Of a DNA stretch of 64,000 bases, positions 39,753 through 50,413 are shown in pieces. How positions within the stretch are numbered: the first letter of the stretch is position 1; every line of letters begins with the position of its first letter. Source of the DNA: Psychroflexus torquis ATCC 700755 (lineage in GTDB: Bacteria; Bacteroidota; Bacteroidia; Flavobacteriales; Flavobacteriaceae); contig NC_018721.1 in assembly GCF_000153485.2 (NCBI RefSeq), positions 2,790,001 through 2,854,000 of the forward strand, given 5' to 3'. A program made the translations under genes and the position numbers. Under the pieces are notes generated by a model. It saw nothing but the letters and a program-made list of their open reading frames with translations. It did not search any database and had not been told where the DNA came from.

Positions 39753-39771
39753 CACGAAATTAGAAAGAACG

Positions 39772-41718
39772 ATGATAAATATTACTTTACCTGATGGAAG
39801 CGTAAAGCAGTTTGACAAAGGATCAACACCTATGAATGTTGCTTTTAGCATAAGTGCGGGATTAGCTAGAAACGTCATTTCTGCTAAGTTTAATGATAAT
39901 GTTGTCGAAACTATTACGCCGCTTGAAGAGGATGGTAATTTAGTTCTTTTAACCTTTAAGGATGATGACGGTAAGCAGGCTTTTTGGCATTCTACCGCTC
40001 ATCTTTTAGCTCAGGCTATTACCAAACTATACCCAGGTGTAAATCTTACCATTGGGCCTTCGATAGATAAAGGATTTTACTACGATGTAGACCCTAATGG
40101 TCAATCAATTTCTGAAAATGATTTTCCTGAAATTGAAAAGAAGATGCTCGAACTCGCTAGAGGTAAGCATGACTTCCAGATGCATCCTGTATCGAAAACA
40201 GAAGCCTTAGAGTATTACAAAACAAAAAACAACCCTTATAAAGTTGAGCTTATAGAAAACCTCACCGACGGCGAGATTACTTTTTGTGACCACGATGATT
40301 TTACAGATTTATGTAGAGGCGGACATATTCCAAATACAGGCTTTATAAAAGCTGTTAAATTGATGAACATTGCAGGAGCTTATTGGCGAGGCGATGAAAA
40401 TAATGCTCAACTGACTCGGATTTATGGAATTTCATTTCCAAAACAAAAAGAGCTTAAAGAATATCTAGAACTTCTAGAAGAGGCCAAAAAAAGAGACCAT
40501 AGAAAGCTGGGGAAAGAATTGAAGTTGTTTGCATTTTCTCAAAAAGTGGGACTTGGTCTTCCTTTATGGTTACCAAAAGGGGCAGCGTTAAGAGATCGTT
40601 TGGAGAAATTTCTAAAAGATGCTCAAGAAAATGCAGGCTACCAACCGGTTGTATCACCTCATATAGGACAAAAAGAATTATATATGACTTCTGGTCATTT
40701 TCAGAAGTATGGAGAAGATAGTTTCCAGCCTATAAAGACACCTCAGGATGGAGAAGAATACCTTCTTAAGCCTATGAATTGTCCTCACCACTGTGAAATC
40801 TATAATGCACAAACTTGGAGCTATAGAGATTTACCACAAAGGTATGCGGAGTTTGGAACAGTGTATAGATATGAACAAAGTGGTGAACTACATGGGCTTA
40901 CTAGAGTAAGAGGATTTACACAAGACGATGCTCATATTTTTTGCACACCAGAACAGCTGGATGAGGAATTTAAGAAAGTTATAGATTTAGTGCTTTACGT
41001 ATTTGGGTCCTTGGGATTTGAAAATTTCACGGCTCAAGTCTCTTTAAGAGATCCGGAAAATCCATCAAAATATATAGGATCTGATGAAAACTGGAAAAAG
41101 GCAGAATCTGCCATATTAAATGCGGCAGAAGAGAAAGGACTAACCTATAAAATTGTAAAAGGTGAAGCTGCATTTTATGGACCTAAGCTCGATTTTATGG
41201 TCAAAGATGCTTTAGGAAGACAATGGCAACTCGGAACTATACAAGTTGACTATAATTTGCCGGAACGTTTTGAATTGGAATATAAGGGAAGTGATAATGA
41301 AATGCATAGGCCTGTGATGATTCACAGAGCACCTTTTGGGAGTCTAGAACGTTTTATAGCTATCCTAATAGAGCATACTGGCGGAAATTTTCCGCTATGG
41401 TTGATGCCTGAACAAGCTACTATCCTATCAATCAGTGAGAAATATGAAAATTATTCTAAAAAAGTTTTAAGTTTACTTAAAAAACACGAAATTCGCGCTA
41501 CTTTTGATAACAGAGGAGAAACCATGGGCAAGAAAATCCGTGAGGCTGAAATGAACAAGACACCTTATATGCTCATCGTTGGTGAATCTGAGGTTGAAAA
41601 TGAAACGGTTTCTGTAAGAAAACATGGAGGTGAAGACTTAGGTCAGATGTCCATTACAAGTTTCGCTGAAATTATAAATGCACAAATAGATAAAGAAATC
41701 TATAAATTTGAAGTTTAA
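39772..41718 (+). CDS. thrS: Threonine-tRNA ligase
   Basis: A class II aminoacyl-tRNA synthetase of 648 residues. Domains run TGS (1-60), editing domain with [11 protein letters not shown] near 74 and [12 protein letters not shown] near 181, catalytic core with [14 protein letters not shown] near 261 (motif 1 region), zinc ligands in [13 protein letters not shown] near 335, motif 2 [18 protein letters not shown] near 365, motif 3 [18 protein letters not shown] near 516, and an anticodon domain (about 550-645). Its stop is in the same frame as the following infC. Confidence 0.97.
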   Translation: MINITLPDGSVKQFDKGSTPMNVAFSISAGLARNVISAKFNDNVVETITPLEEDGNLVLLTFKDDDGKQAFWHSTAHLLAQAITKLYPGVNLTIGPSIDKGFYYDVDPNGQSISENDFPEIEKKMLELARGKHDFQMHPVSKTEALEYYKTKNNPYKVELIENLTDGEITFCDHDDFTDLCRGGHIPNTGFIKAVKLMNIAGAYWRGDENNAQLTRIYGISFPKQKELKEYLELLEEAKKRDHRKLGKELKLFAFSQKVGLGLPLWLPKGAALRDRLEKFLKDAQENAGYQPVVSPHIGQKELYMTSGHFQKYGEDSFQPIKTPQDGEEYLLKPMNCPHHCEIYNAQTWSYRDLPQRYAEFGTVYRYEQSGELHGLTRVRGFTQDDAHIFCTPEQLDEEFKKVIDLVLYVFGSLGFENFTAQVSLRDPENPSKYIGSDENWKKAESAILNAAEEKGLTYKIVKGEAAFYGPKLDFMVKDALGRQWQLGTIQVDYNLPERFELEYKGSDNEMHRPVMIHRAPFGSLERFIAILIEHTGGNFPLWLMPEQATILSISEKYENYSKKVLSLLKKHEIRATFDNRGETMGKKIREAEMNKTPYMLIVGESEVENETVSVRKHGGEDLGQMSITSFAEIINAQIDKEIYKFEV

Positions 41719-41736
41719 TTAAAAAATTATATAGCC

Positions 41737-42294
41737 ATAGCAATACGTAGAAAAAAATCAAGACAGTCACCGAGGCAGATAAAAGAGAACCCTCATAAGA
41801 TCAACGATAAAATAAGAGCTCCAAAGGTTCGTCTTGTTGGTGAGAATGTGAAAGTAGATATCTATTCCTTAAAAGAGGCTCTCGCCATGGCGGAAGAGCA
41901 GGAACTCGATTTAGTTGAAATATCTCCAAAAGCAGATCCTCCTGTTTGTAAAGTTATGGACTACAAGAAATTCTTGTATGAACAAAAGAAGCGTGAAAAA
42001 GTTCTAAAAGCAAAGACAACTCAAGTTGTTGTGAAAGAGATTCGCTTTGGTCCCAATACCGATGATCACGATTATGAATTTAAAAAGAAAAATGCAGAGA
42101 AGTTTCTCAAAGATGGAGCTAAACTGAAAGCATTTGTATTTTTTAAAGGTCGTTCCATCGTTTTTAAAGATAAGGGACAAATTTTATTACTTAGACTTGC
42201 TCAAGATTTAGAAGATCTGGCCAAAGTCGAACAAATGCCGAAACTAGAAGGGAAAAGAATGATCATGATTCTTGCTCCTGTTTCAAAAAAATAA
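41737..42294 (+). CDS. infC: Translation initiation factor IF-3, apparent AUA start
   Basis: IF-3 of 185 residues: N domain (about 20-90, [38 protein letters not shown]) and C domain (about 100-185, [30 protein letters not shown]). There is no ATG, GTG or TTG early enough. The usual MAIRR N-terminus aligns with ATA GCA ATA CGT AGA at 41737, so AUA is the likely start codon. IF-3 genes in other bacteria use AUU for autoregulation because IF-3 rejects weak starts. The GTG at 41848 would remove much of the N domain. Confidence 0.9.
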   Translation: MAIRRKKSRQSPRQIKENPHKINDKIRAPKVRLVGENVKVDIYSLKEALAMAEEQELDLVEISPKADPPVCKVMDYKKFLYEQKKREKVLKAKTTQVVVKEIRFGPNTDDHDYEFKKKNAEKFLKDGAKLKAFVFFKGRSIVFKDKGQILLLRLAQDLEDLAKVEQMPKLEGKRMIMILAPVSKK

Positions 42295-42321
42295 TTGCGA
42301 TAATTCCAAATACAGATCCAA

Positions 42322-42519
42322 ATGCCAAAGATGAAAACAAAATCGAGTGCTAAAAAGCGTTTTAAAATTACCGGTACAGGTAAAATAAAACGTAAACATG
42401 CATTCAAAAGTCACATTTTGACCAAAAAGTCAAAAAAGAGAAAATTGAAGTTAACGCATTCTACTTTAGTTGATAAAGCAGACGTACGTAGCATCAAAAC
42501 TCAATTACGCTTAAAATAA
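42322..42519 (+). CDS. rpmI: Large ribosomal subunit protein L35
   Basis: A 65-residue basic protein starting [20 protein letters not shown] with the [14 protein letters not shown] block of L35. It is the third gene of thrS-infC-rpmI-rplT, 27 bases after infC. Confidence 0.97.
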   Translation: MPKMKTKSSAKKRFKITGTGKIKRKHAFKSHILTKKSKKRKLKLTHSTLVDKADVRSIKTQLRLK

Positions 42520-42603
42520 GACAACAGGTTACTATTATTAATCCATGGAGTTAGGCTCATAAAATGTTTATTATAAACTGCCTACTACAAAAAACATCAA
42601 ATT

Positions 42604-42948
42604 ATGCCAAGATCAACAAATTCCGTCGCTTCCAGAGCCAGACGTAAAAAAATAATGAAGCAAGCCAAAGGTTACTTCGGACGTCGTAAAAACGTTTGGA
42701 CAATAGCCAAGAATGCAGTCGAAAAAGCAATGTTATATGCTTACAGAGACCGTAAAACCAAAAAGAGAAATTTCAGATCGCTTTGGATCATTAGAATTAA
42801 TGCTGCAGCAAGATTGCACGGATTATCTTACTCTCAATTTATGGGAAAAGTAAAAGCTCACAACATAGAGTTAAACAGAAAAGTTCTTGCTGATTTAGCA
42901 ATGAACAATCCTGAAGCTTTTAAAGCTGTCGTAGATAAAGTAAAATAA
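42604..42948 (+). CDS. rplT: Large ribosomal subunit protein L20
   Basis: A 114-residue assembly protein of the 50S subunit with the L20 signature [40 protein letters not shown] and [20 protein letters not shown]. The 84-base gap after rpmI contains no evident gene. A terminator follows, ending the operon. Confidence 0.97.
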   Translation: MPRSTNSVASRARRKKIMKQAKGYFGRRKNVWTIAKNAVEKAMLYAYRDRKTKKRNFRSLWIIRINAAARLHGLSYSQFMGKVKAHNIELNRKVLADLAMNNPEAFKAVVDKVK

Positions 42949-42973
42949 TTTTAATTAATTATTATCGCAATTT

Positions 42974-43002
42974 AAAACCTGTTCTTATCGAACAGGTTTT
43001 TT
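42974..43002 (+). terminator. Terminator of the thrS-rplT operon
   Basis: AAAACCTGTTC and GAACAGGTTTT pair around TTATC, followed by T-rich sequence. Confidence 0.92.
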
Positions 43003-43110
43003 ATTTTAATTTAGTCTAATCATTTATAAAGAGATATTCTCAACAATTTCAATAGTATGATACGTTAAATCCTTAATTTAGTAATGAATGTTTAACTAAA
43101 AAAAATAATT

Positions 43111-43347
43111 ATGGCTATTAGATTTGCGAATAACTGTGGAAACTGTAAGCACTTAGTAGAAAATGCATTTTGTAGTCAACATAATGTTATGGTGTCTTCA
43201 AAATATACCTGTGACCAGTTTAAAATGAAAGCAGCTCTCAAAAATGAGAGGAGTTGCTCAGATTGTAGTAAATATGAATCTGAATTATGTGCTCATCCTA
43301 AAAAGGCAGCTCCTGGAATGCTTTGTAACTCCTGGAGTCCTGAATAA
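43111..43347 (+). CDS. Small Cys-rich protein with a duplicated CxxC...C..H...C motif
   Basis: A 78-residue soluble protein not matched to a named family. It has two similar halves: C9-x2-C12-x8-C21-x2-H24-x9-C34 and C49-x2-C52-x7-C60-x-H62-x9-C72, each ending near an aromatic (F37, W75). Eight Cys and two His in this pattern suggest two Zn or Fe-S sites. It has no signal peptide. It stands alone after rplT. Confidence 0.75.
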   Translation: MAIRFANNCGNCKHLVENAFCSQHNVMVSSKYTCDQFKMKAALKNERSCSDCSKYESELCAHPKKAAPGMLCNSWSPE

Positions 43348-43416
43348 AAATACAATTTTCTATCTAAAATCTTTAAACTAGCTGAAATATCGATTTGTAT
43401 TTTTTAGTTTAGAGCT

Positions 43417-44187
43417 ATGAAAGATCAACTAGGTAGAGGACTCCATTTTGAAACTATTCCCCAACGTCTAGTTTGTCTAGTTCCAAGCTTAACAGAACTA
43501 CTTGTAGATTTAGGGTTAAGGTCAAAACTAGTAGGCGTGACCAAGTTTTGTGTTCATCCAAAAGATATTAAAGAGAGTGCTGAAATTATTGGTGGTACCA
43601 AAAATGTAAAGTTGGATAAGATCAAGGCCTTACAACCTGATTTTATTTTAGCCAATAAGGAAGAAAACACTTTTGAAGATATTGACTTGTTGTCAAATGA
43701 ACTCAAAGTTTATGTAAGTGACATAAATAATCTAAAAGATTTAAAAGGTTTAATTTCAGATATATCCTTTCTGTTTGGTGTCGCGGAAAAAGGACGACAG
43801 CTGATAGAAGATATTGAAAGCCAATTTCTAGATTTTCAAAATTTCATAAAGAATAAACCAAAACTTAAAGTCGCTTACTTTATCTGGAGGAATCCGTGGA
43901 TGGTTGTTGGGTCTTCAACTTTTATCAATTATATGTTGGAGTTAAATAACTTTGAAAATGTTTATGCTCACCTTCAACGTTATCCTGAAGTCGATATTAA
44001 GGCTCTTAAAAGAGTAGATTGTGTTTTGCTATCCTCAGAACCATTTCCATTTAAAGAGGGCCACAAAACGGAATTACCAGTTGAAGATCGTAACATAGAA
44101 ATTGTAGATGGAGAATACTTTAGTTGGTATGGTTCGAGACTTGTAAAAGCCTTTTCCTATTTTAAATTATTGAGAGACAAATTATAA
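43417..44187 (+). CDS. Helical-backbone metal receptor (BtuF/TroA-like substrate-binding fold)
   Basis: A 256-residue protein of the periplasmic-binding type II fold used for cobalamin or siderophore uptake: RLVCLVPSLTELLVDLGLRSKLVGVTKFC near residue 17, GGTKNVKLDKIKALQPDFILANKEEN near 54, and WRNPWMVVGSSTFINYMLE near 153. It lacks a signal peptide or lipobox, which is unusual for a transport receptor and suggests either a cytosolic role or a missed upstream start. No permease or ATPase lies beside it. Confidence 0.82.
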   Translation: MKDQLGRGLHFETIPQRLVCLVPSLTELLVDLGLRSKLVGVTKFCVHPKDIKESAEIIGGTKNVKLDKIKALQPDFILANKEENTFEDIDLLSNELKVYVSDINNLKDLKGLISDISFLFGVAEKGRQLIEDIESQFLDFQNFIKNKPKLKVAYFIWRNPWMVVGSSTFINYMLELNNFENVYAHLQRYPEVDIKALKRVDCVLLSSEPFPFKEGHKTELPVEDRNIEIVDGEYFSWYGSRLVKAFSYFKLLRDKL

Positions 44188-44235
44188 AATTATAACATGA
44201 TTTTCGGTTATTTGTCTTATCAAGGCTAAACTTAT

Positions 44236-44243
44236 TATATTTG
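44236..44243 (+). promoter_or_regulatory. -7 promoter element of the alpha/beta hydrolase gene
   Basis: TATATTTG matches TAnnTTTG, with TTTG at 44211-44214 as -33. It lies only 10 bases before the TTG start at 44254, implying a very short leader. Confidence 0.55.
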
Positions 44244-44253
44244 CATTAAAAAC

Positions 44254-45063
44254 TTGATAAACCACTCTATATATCATCATGACACTTCCCAACAATGGGT
44301 CACTTTTGTTCATGGTGCTGGTGGAAGTTCATCTATTTGGTTTAAGCAATTAAGAACATTCCGTGTTCATTTTAATATATTACTACTTGACTTGAGGGGG
44401 CATGGGAACTCTAAACCTAAACTTCAAGATTCGCTTAATGAAAATTATACTTTTGATGCTATTACAGATGATATTATTGAGGTTTTAAACTTAAATGACA
44501 TTGAGAAATCACATTTTGTAGGAATTTCTTTAGGGACTATCTTAATAAGGAATTTAGCCGAGAATTACCCTAATCGAGTCTCAAGTATGATTATGGGAGG
44601 CGCTATTATGAAAATGAATGTAAGATCTAGATTTTTAATTAAAGTAGGCGTCATCTTTAAGTCAGTTGTCCCTTACATGATTCTTTATAGATTATTTGCA
44701 TTTATCATCATGCCGAGGAAAAACCATAAAAAATCAAGAAATCTCTTTGTAAATGAAGCAAAAAAACTTTATCAAAAAGAATTCATTAGATGGTTCAAGC
44801 TGACTTCTGAAATCAATCCATTATTAAAATTCTTTAGACAAAAGCCAATTGATATCCCTTCTCTGTACATGATGGGAGAACAAGACCATTTGTTTTTACC
44901 AGCGGTTAAAAAGATTTCAGAAACTCATAAGGAAGCCAAGTTATTTATAGTGAAGAACTGTGGACATGTAGTTAATGTAGAACAGCCTAAAGTATTCAAT
45001 ACTCAAGTGATCGACTTTATAAAAAGCCTCGAATACCCAAACGCGTCTTTGAAATTGGTTTAA
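44254..45063 (+). CDS. Alpha/beta hydrolase family protein
   Basis: A 269-residue alpha/beta hydrolase. The oxyanion motif VTFVHGAGGSSSIWFKQL is near residue 17, LDLRGHGNSK near 46, the nucleophile elbow FVGISLGTILIRNL with Ser near 93, the acid in MMGEQDHLFLPA near 210, and His in VKNCGHVVNVEQP near 237. The first codon is TTG; no in-frame ATG comes before the conserved N-terminus. Substrate unknown. Confidence 0.88.
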   Translation: MINHSIYHHDTSQQWVTFVHGAGGSSSIWFKQLRTFRVHFNILLLDLRGHGNSKPKLQDSLNENYTFDAITDDIIEVLNLNDIEKSHFVGISLGTILIRNLAENYPNRVSSMIMGGAIMKMNVRSRFLIKVGVIFKSVVPYMILYRLFAFIIMPRKNHKKSRNLFVNEAKKLYQKEFIRWFKLTSEINPLLKFFRQKPIDIPSLYMMGEQDHLFLPAVKKISETHKEAKLFIVKNCGHVVNVEQPKVFNTQVIDFIKSLEYPNASLKLV

Positions 45064-45778
45064 TTTTGGAGGGCGAATACTCTACTTAATAATAGGAAAG
45101 ATGATTCATTTATGTCATTCCTAATTTCAATTTCTTCCATTTTAATCAGTTGACAAATTCCCTTCAATACCTGTGAAGTCAGATAATCCATTAAATTAGG
45201 GTTGATTTCTTTTGTTTAAGGGTATTTGGATGTATCGCTGTATGATTGCTTCCTATATTTAATCAGATCTTACTTTCTTGAAGTTAGATTCTGCCATAGG
45301 TTGAAATCTAATGTATTATCTATTTCCTATTCTAATAATCTGTAGCATCTGAAGGGCCGCACTAATAAAATGGCTTTTGAGTTTTCAGATGGAAGGTCTT
45401 TAATGGTTTGCTATAAATAGCTGAGCAGCTTTTTTGCAGTCTCTACAGCAGCTTTATTTAAGGCACGAACCCCTTTTTTATGTTAATGATTCCAAGCCCA
45501 TTCTTTAGAGTATATTTTCAACTGTCTCATTCGCTAATCAATTCAATTTTGACCATTAGGTTTAAATAAATGACATCGTCTTCAGAGAGCTTTGATATTT
45601 TTTTGTTGATAGCTAGTTAAGGCTTCTTTTAAGCCTTTTCTTATTTACTCTCCAGTTAGAATTTAAGACTTCGATATCTCTTAAAATCTGTTGAAGTTCA
45701 GCTCATGAAGAAGCTAATACCGCTCTTTATGCTATTCTCAAATATAAAATCCGTCTCATTGGTGATATCTATTAAAAA
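45064..45778 (-). pseudogene. Gene-free stretch with decayed minus-strand coding remnants
   Basis: No intact gene is present. On the minus strand short open pieces are separated by stops, for example GVRALNKAAVETAKKLLS (about 45420-45470) and a 48-codon run containing LMDYLTSQVLKGICQLIK that ends near 45064. They could derive from one decayed gene, but I cannot name the family. Confidence 0.3.
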
Positions 45779-45802
45779 AGCCTACACAATAAAGTGTAGG
45801 CT
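45779..45802 (-). terminator. Terminator of the T9SS cargo gene
   Basis: AGCCTACAC and GTGTAGGCT form a 9-bp stem around a 6-base loop. On the minus strand the hairpin is followed by a T run. Confidence 0.9.
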
Positions 45803-45830
45803 CAAATTAATTTGTAAAAAATAAAACTTA

Positions 45831-46754
45831 CTATTTGATTATTTTTTTCACAGCTTTTTTATTTCCAACTGTAATTTCAACAAGGTAAGACCCTTTACTA
45901 AGATTACTAAAATCTAACTGAGTTTCTAAACTGTTAGGAGAAACTGTTAAAATAGTTTGTCCTAATAAGTTGTAAACAGAAACATTATCAATAGTGTTAG
46001 CAGACTTAATGTTCAAAACATTTACAACTGGGTTAGGGTAAGCTTTTAGCTCAATAGAATCGAAACTAACTGAAGAAAGAGTACCTTCTACAAAAAGGAT
46101 ATCATCAATCCAATATTCGCAATTTGCATCATTGGCAAAAAAGTCAATGCCTCCTAAAACTGTATCTTCTTGAAATGGTATTGGAGTTTCATTTGCTACT
46201 TCTCCGTTAATAGATAGTTGATACGTAGGAACATCACCACCATCTAGATCGAAGAAAAGTGAAACTTTAAACCACTGTCCTTCAGGATAATCAAAACTGT
46301 AATCAAATTCTGGTGCATTTAAGAATTCATCTATTCCCAATCCAGGATCTACTCCGTTCGGATTAAAATTAACATTACCGGAATTAAATACGCCTGTAAC
46401 AGTTCCATCTGGTATTGCTCCTTGAATATTAAAATATCCACCTTTTCCCGCTGGGATATACATTTGGAATTCTAAAGTATAATCTCCGGATTCTAAATTA
46501 CCTAATTTTAGAACTGCATCTTGTGGTCCAGGCCCAGCACCTATAAATCCAGATAGTGATCCAGAAAATTGTTGGTCAGCACTAACTAAGATACTTTCAG
46601 CTTCTACGAAACCATCAGACCAAGTTCTCCAGATATCAGGATTTTGTTGTTCCATAGGCCCTAAATTGTAATCTTCAAAATCATCAACGATGATTTGGGC
46701 ATTCGCACTAAATGCAAATAATAGTGCTGTAATTGATAAGTAAATTTTTTTCAT
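45831..46754 (-). CDS. Secreted protein with type IX secretion (T9SS type A) C-terminal domain
   Basis: A 307-residue exported protein: signal peptide MKKIYLSITALLFAFSANA, then a jelly-roll, concanavalin-like region (about 20-225) with GDYTLEFQMYIPAGKGGYFN and YEWIDDILF-like ending (CEYWIDDILFVEG). The C-terminal sorting domain (about 235-307) shows the T9SS type A pattern AYPNPVVNVLNI, VSVYNLLGQTIL, SKGSYLVEITVGNKKAVKKI. It would be carried across the outer membrane by the type IX system. The lack of catalytic motifs suggests a binding or adhesion role, which is inference. Confidence 0.92.
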   Translation of the reverse strand: MKKIYLSITALLFAFSANAQIIVDDFEDYNLGPMEQQNPDIWRTWSDGFVEAESILVSADQQFSGSLSGFIGAGPGPQDAVLKLGNLESGDYTLEFQMYIPAGKGGYFNIQGAIPDGTVTGVFNSGNVNFNPNGVDPGLGIDEFLNAPEFDYSFDYPEGQWFKVSLFFDLDGGDVPTYQLSINGEVANETPIPFQEDTVLGGIDFFANDANCEYWIDDILFVEGTLSSVSFDSIELKAYPNPVVNVLNIKSANTIDNVSVYNLLGQTILTVSPNSLETQLDFSNLSKGSYLVEITVGNKKAVKKIIK

Positions 46755-46954
46755 AATACTTAATTTTAAGATTTAATTACAAAAATAACAAATTATATAA
46801 CATATGTAATGGAAAATGGCAATAATGTTGATAATACGAGTGAGTGGTTTTTAAGTAAAAAGAATTCTATAACTATTCTTTTAAAAATCAAAACCGTTGA
46901 GTTGAATATTTCGTAATTTTACCGTACAAATTTTCATAATAATTCAATACCATA

Positions 46955-49900
46955 ATGGAGCAACAAAAACCATACACACCCCAAAATCAAATCAGAATTG
47001 TTACCGCTGCCTCTTTGTTCGATGGTCACGATGCCGCTATCAACGTGATGCGTCGCATCATTCAGTCCACTGGAGTTGAAGTTATTCACCTTGGACACGA
47101 TAGGAGCGTAGAAGAAGTAGTCAACACGGCGATTCAAGAAGATGTTAACGCTATAGCTATGACTTCTTACCAAGGAGGACATAATGAATACTTCAAATAC
47201 ATGTACGATTTGCTTCAAGAAAAGGGAGCGAGTCATATCAAGATTTTTGGCGGTGGTGGTGGAGTCATTCTTACAGAGGAAATTGAAGAATTAATGAAAC
47301 ACGGCATCACTAGGATTTATTCTCCCGATGATGGACGAGAAATGGGACTGCAAGGAATGATCAACGATTTGGTCAAAAAATCCGATTTCCCAACTCCAAA
47401 ATTGAATGCACCAGACAAAATTGCAGAGCTTCTTAAACAAAAAGAGGCCAACACTATCGCTAGATTAATTTCTTTAGCAGAGAATCGGCATGATGAATTT
47501 AAAAAAATATTCTTACCGATACAGAAAGCCCATAAAAATGAAGTCCCTGTTTTAGGAATCACGGGAACAGGAGGCTCTGGTAAATCCTCATTGGTAGACG
47601 AATTGATCAGGCGGTTCTTGGTCGATTTTGAAGACAAGCAAATAGGAGTTATCTCTGTAGATCCTTCCAAGCGAAAGACAGGAGGAGCCTTGCTGGGAGA
47701 CAGAATTCGTATGAATTCTATTAACTCTCCACGAGTGTATATGCGTTCTTTAGCCACACGTCGATCTAATTTAGCTTTATCGAAATATGTTCAAGAAGCG
47801 GTTGAGGTCTTAAAAGCAGCTAACTACGATTTAATTATTTTAGAAACCTCAGGGATCGGCCAAAGTGATACTGAAATTCTGGACCATTCCGATATTTCTC
47901 TCTATGTGATGACGCCAGAATTTGGGGCAGCCACACAATTAGAGAAAATAGATATGTTAGATTTCGCAGATCTTGTGGCGATCAATAAATTCGATAAGCG
48001 TGGCGCAAAAGATGCGCTTCGAGATGTCAAAAAACAATACCAACGCAATCATAATTTATGGGATGCTAAACCAGAAACCCTTCCTGTTTATGGAACTATA
48101 GCTTCTCAATTTAATGATCCTGGAATGAATATTCTTTACAAAAGAATTATGGATCAGCTTTCAGAAAAGACGTCTACTAGTCTAAAAAGTGATTACCATA
48201 TCACGGATGAGATGTCAGAGAAAATTTTCGTAATCCCACCGGCACGGACGCGTTACCTTTCAGAAATTTCAGAAAGCAACAGATCTTATGATGATAAAGC
48301 CAACTCCCAGGTAGAGGTTGCTCAAAAACTCTATGGTATATTTAAAACCATAGAAAGTGTGACAGAAAGCAAACTTCAGCTTGATAAAAATGGGTTAGAT
48401 GAAGCGCAATTAAAAGAAACAATCACTGAGGATAACAAAACTTTAGTCGAATTGCTTAAAAAAGAATTTGATAGAGTGAAGATGGACCTTGACCCTTATA
48501 ATTGGGGGAAGATTCTAGATTGGGAAAATGTCGTTCAGAAGTATACAAATGAGGTCTACACTTTTAAAGTTAGAGATAAAGAGATAAAAATCGATACATA
48601 TACCGAGTCACTTTCTCATCTTAAAATACCCAAAGTTGCTTTACCAAAATACAAAGCTTGGGGTGATTTACTAAAATGGCTATTACAAGAAAATGTCCCA
48701 GGTGAATTCCCCTATACAGCCGGATTATATCCTTTTAAAAGAACGGGAGAAGATCCAACCCGAATGTTTGCTGGAGAAGGCGGACCAGAAAGAACCAATC
48801 GACGGTTTCATTATGTAAGTGCTGGATTACCTGCAAAACGACTCTCTACAGCTTTTGATTCGGTGACACTTTACGGAAATAATCCTGATTACAGACCCGA
48901 TATTTACGGTAAAATTGGTAATGCGGGGGTGTCTATTTGCTGCCTAGATGATGCTAAAAAATTATACTCGGGATTTGACTTAGCAGATGCTATGACTTCT
49001 GTGAGTATGACCATCAACGGTCCTGCTCCTATGTTGCTTGGCTTTTTTATGAATGCCGCAATCGACCAGCAGTGTGAAAAATACATTAAAGAACAAGGAC
49101 TAGAGAAGGATGTAAAAGCCAAGATAAAGGCCATCTATAAAGAAAATGGAAGTGGGATACCAACCTACCAAGGTGAGCTTCCTGAGGGAAACAGCGGACT
49201 TGGACTGATGTTGCTTGGTGTTACTGGAGATATGGTTTTGCCTACCGATGTTTATGAGAAGATCAAGCGGGAGACTATTGCTGTAGTGAGAGGAACCGTA
49301 CAGGCCGATATTCTTAAGGAAGATCAAGCTCAGAACACCTGTATTTTCTCAACAGAGTTTGCCATACGACTCATGGGAGATGTTCAGGAGTATTTTATAG
49401 AAAATAAAGTGAGAAACTTCTATTCTGTCTCTATTTCTGGATATCATATTGCTGAAGCAGGTGCCAACCCAATTACGCAATTGGCTTTAACGCTTTCTAA
49501 CGGATTCACGTATGTGGAATACTACTTAAGCCGTGGAATGGACATCAATAAGTTTGGGCCTAATTTAAGTTTCTTTTTCTCCAACGGAGTAGACCCAGAA
49601 TATGCGGTTATTGGTAGGGTCGCGAGACGAATCTGGTCCAAAGCTATGCGCGACAAATATGGAGCAAATTCACGAGCGCAAATGTTGAAGTATCATATCC
49701 AGACGTCTGGTCGTTCGCTTCACGCCCAAGAAATAGATTTTAATGACATTAGAACTACTCTCCAAGCCCTATATGCTATTTACGACAACTGTAATTCACT
49801 ACATACCAATGCGTATGATGAAGCGATTACAACACCTACAGAAGAATCTGTTCGTCGAGCAATGGCTATCCAGTTAATCATCAACAAAGAATTAGGCTTA

Positions 49901-50389
49901 GCCAAGAACGAAAATCCTATCCAAGGTTCTTTTATTATTGAAGAATTGACAGATCTTGTCGAAGAAGCCGTCTTGTTAGAATTTGATCGTCTTACGGAGC
50001 GTGGCGGAGTTTTGGGAGCGATGGAGACGATGTACCAGCGAAGTAAGATACAAGAAGAGAGTCTGCATTACGAAATGCTTAAGCACACAGGCGAATTCCC
50101 AATTATTGGGGTGAATACATTCTTGAGTTCCAAGGGATCGCCAACGGTAAAACCAAGGGAAGTGATTCGGGCGACAGAAAAGGAGAAAGAGTTCCAAATC
50201 AATACGCTCAACAAACTGCATACGGTTCATGAAGGTAAAGCACAAGACAACCTAAAACGCATACAAGAAGCGGCTATCAAAAACGAAAACATCTTCGAAG
50301 AATTGATGCAAGCGACCAAGTATTGTTCTTTGGGTCAAATCACAGAAGCTCTTTTTGAAGTCGGCGGACAGTACCGTAGAAACATGTAA
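46955..50389 (+). CDS. icmF: IcmF: fused B12-dependent acyl-CoA mutase with G-protein chaperone
   Basis: A 1144-residue fusion. An N-terminal cobalamin domain (about 10-150, [13 protein letters not shown] with the lower-ligand His) leads to a MeaB-like GTPase (about 190-440, [17 protein letters not shown] near 200, [20 protein letters not shown]). A mutase barrel follows (about 560-1144, [44 protein letters not shown]). This order is that of isobutyryl-CoA mutase IcmF, not methylmalonyl-CoA mutase. Substrate-contact positions appear to be Tyr592 and Gln793, and a segment of roughly 50 residues near 725-780 lengthens it over the best-known IcmF. It stands alone. Confidence 0.93.
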   Translation: MEQQKPYTPQNQIRIVTAASLFDGHDAAINVMRRIIQSTGVEVIHLGHDRSVEEVVNTAIQEDVNAIAMTSYQGGHNEYFKYMYDLLQEKGASHIKIFGGGGGVILTEEIEELMKHGITRIYSPDDGREMGLQGMINDLVKKSDFPTPKLNAPDKIAELLKQKEANTIARLISLAENRHDEFKKIFLPIQKAHKNEVPVLGITGTGGSGKSSLVDELIRRFLVDFEDKQIGVISVDPSKRKTGGALLGDRIRMNSINSPRVYMRSLATRRSNLALSKYVQEAVEVLKAANYDLIILETSGIGQSDTEILDHSDISLYVMTPEFGAATQLEKIDMLDFADLVAINKFDKRGAKDALRDVKKQYQRNHNLWDAKPETLPVYGTIASQFNDPGMNILYKRIMDQLSEKTSTSLKSDYHITDEMSEKIFVIPPARTRYLSEISESNRSYDDKANSQVEVAQKLYGIFKTIESVTESKLQLDKNGLDEAQLKETITEDNKTLVELLKKEFDRVKMDLDPYNWGKILDWENVVQKYTNEVYTFKVRDKEIKIDTYTESLSHLKIPKVALPKYKAWGDLLKWLLQENVPGEFPYTAGLYPFKRTGEDPTRMFAGEGGPERTNRRFHYVSAGLPAKRLSTAFDSVTLYGNNPDYRPDIYGKIGNAGVSICCLDDAKKLYSGFDLADAMTSVSMTINGPAPMLLGFFMNAAIDQQCEKYIKEQGLEKDVKAKIKAIYKENGSGIPTYQGELPEGNSGLGLMLLGVTGDMVLPTDVYEKIKRETIAVVRGTVQADILKEDQAQNTCIFSTEFAIRLMGDVQEYFIENKVRNFYSVSISGYHIAEAGANPITQLALTLSNGFTYVEYYLSRGMDINKFGPNLSFFFSNGVDPEYAVIGRVARRIWSKAMRDKYGANSRAQMLKYHIQTSGRSLHAQEIDFNDIRTTLQALYAIYDNCNSLHTNAYDEAITTPTEESVRRAMAIQLIINKELGLAKNENPIQGSFIIEELTDLVEEAVLLEFDRLTERGGVLGAMETMYQRSKIQEESLHYEMLKHTGEFPIIGVNTFLSSKGSPTVKPREVIRATEKEKEFQINTLNKLHTVHEGKAQDNLKRIQEAAIKNENIFEELMQATKYCSLGQITEALFEVGGQYRRNM

Positions 50390-50413
50390 TTTTTTTAAAA
50401 AGTAGATGGGCGT

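Noticed and set aside
41848..42294. infC beginning at the GTG at 41848
   Set aside because: This start drops 37 residues of conserved N domain ([18 protein letters not shown]), which are encoded in frame directly upstream from ATA 41737.
46955..50389. Methylmalonyl-CoA mutase large subunit
   Set aside because: The domain order B12-GTPase-mutase in one chain and the Gln at the CoA-contact position are those of IcmF.
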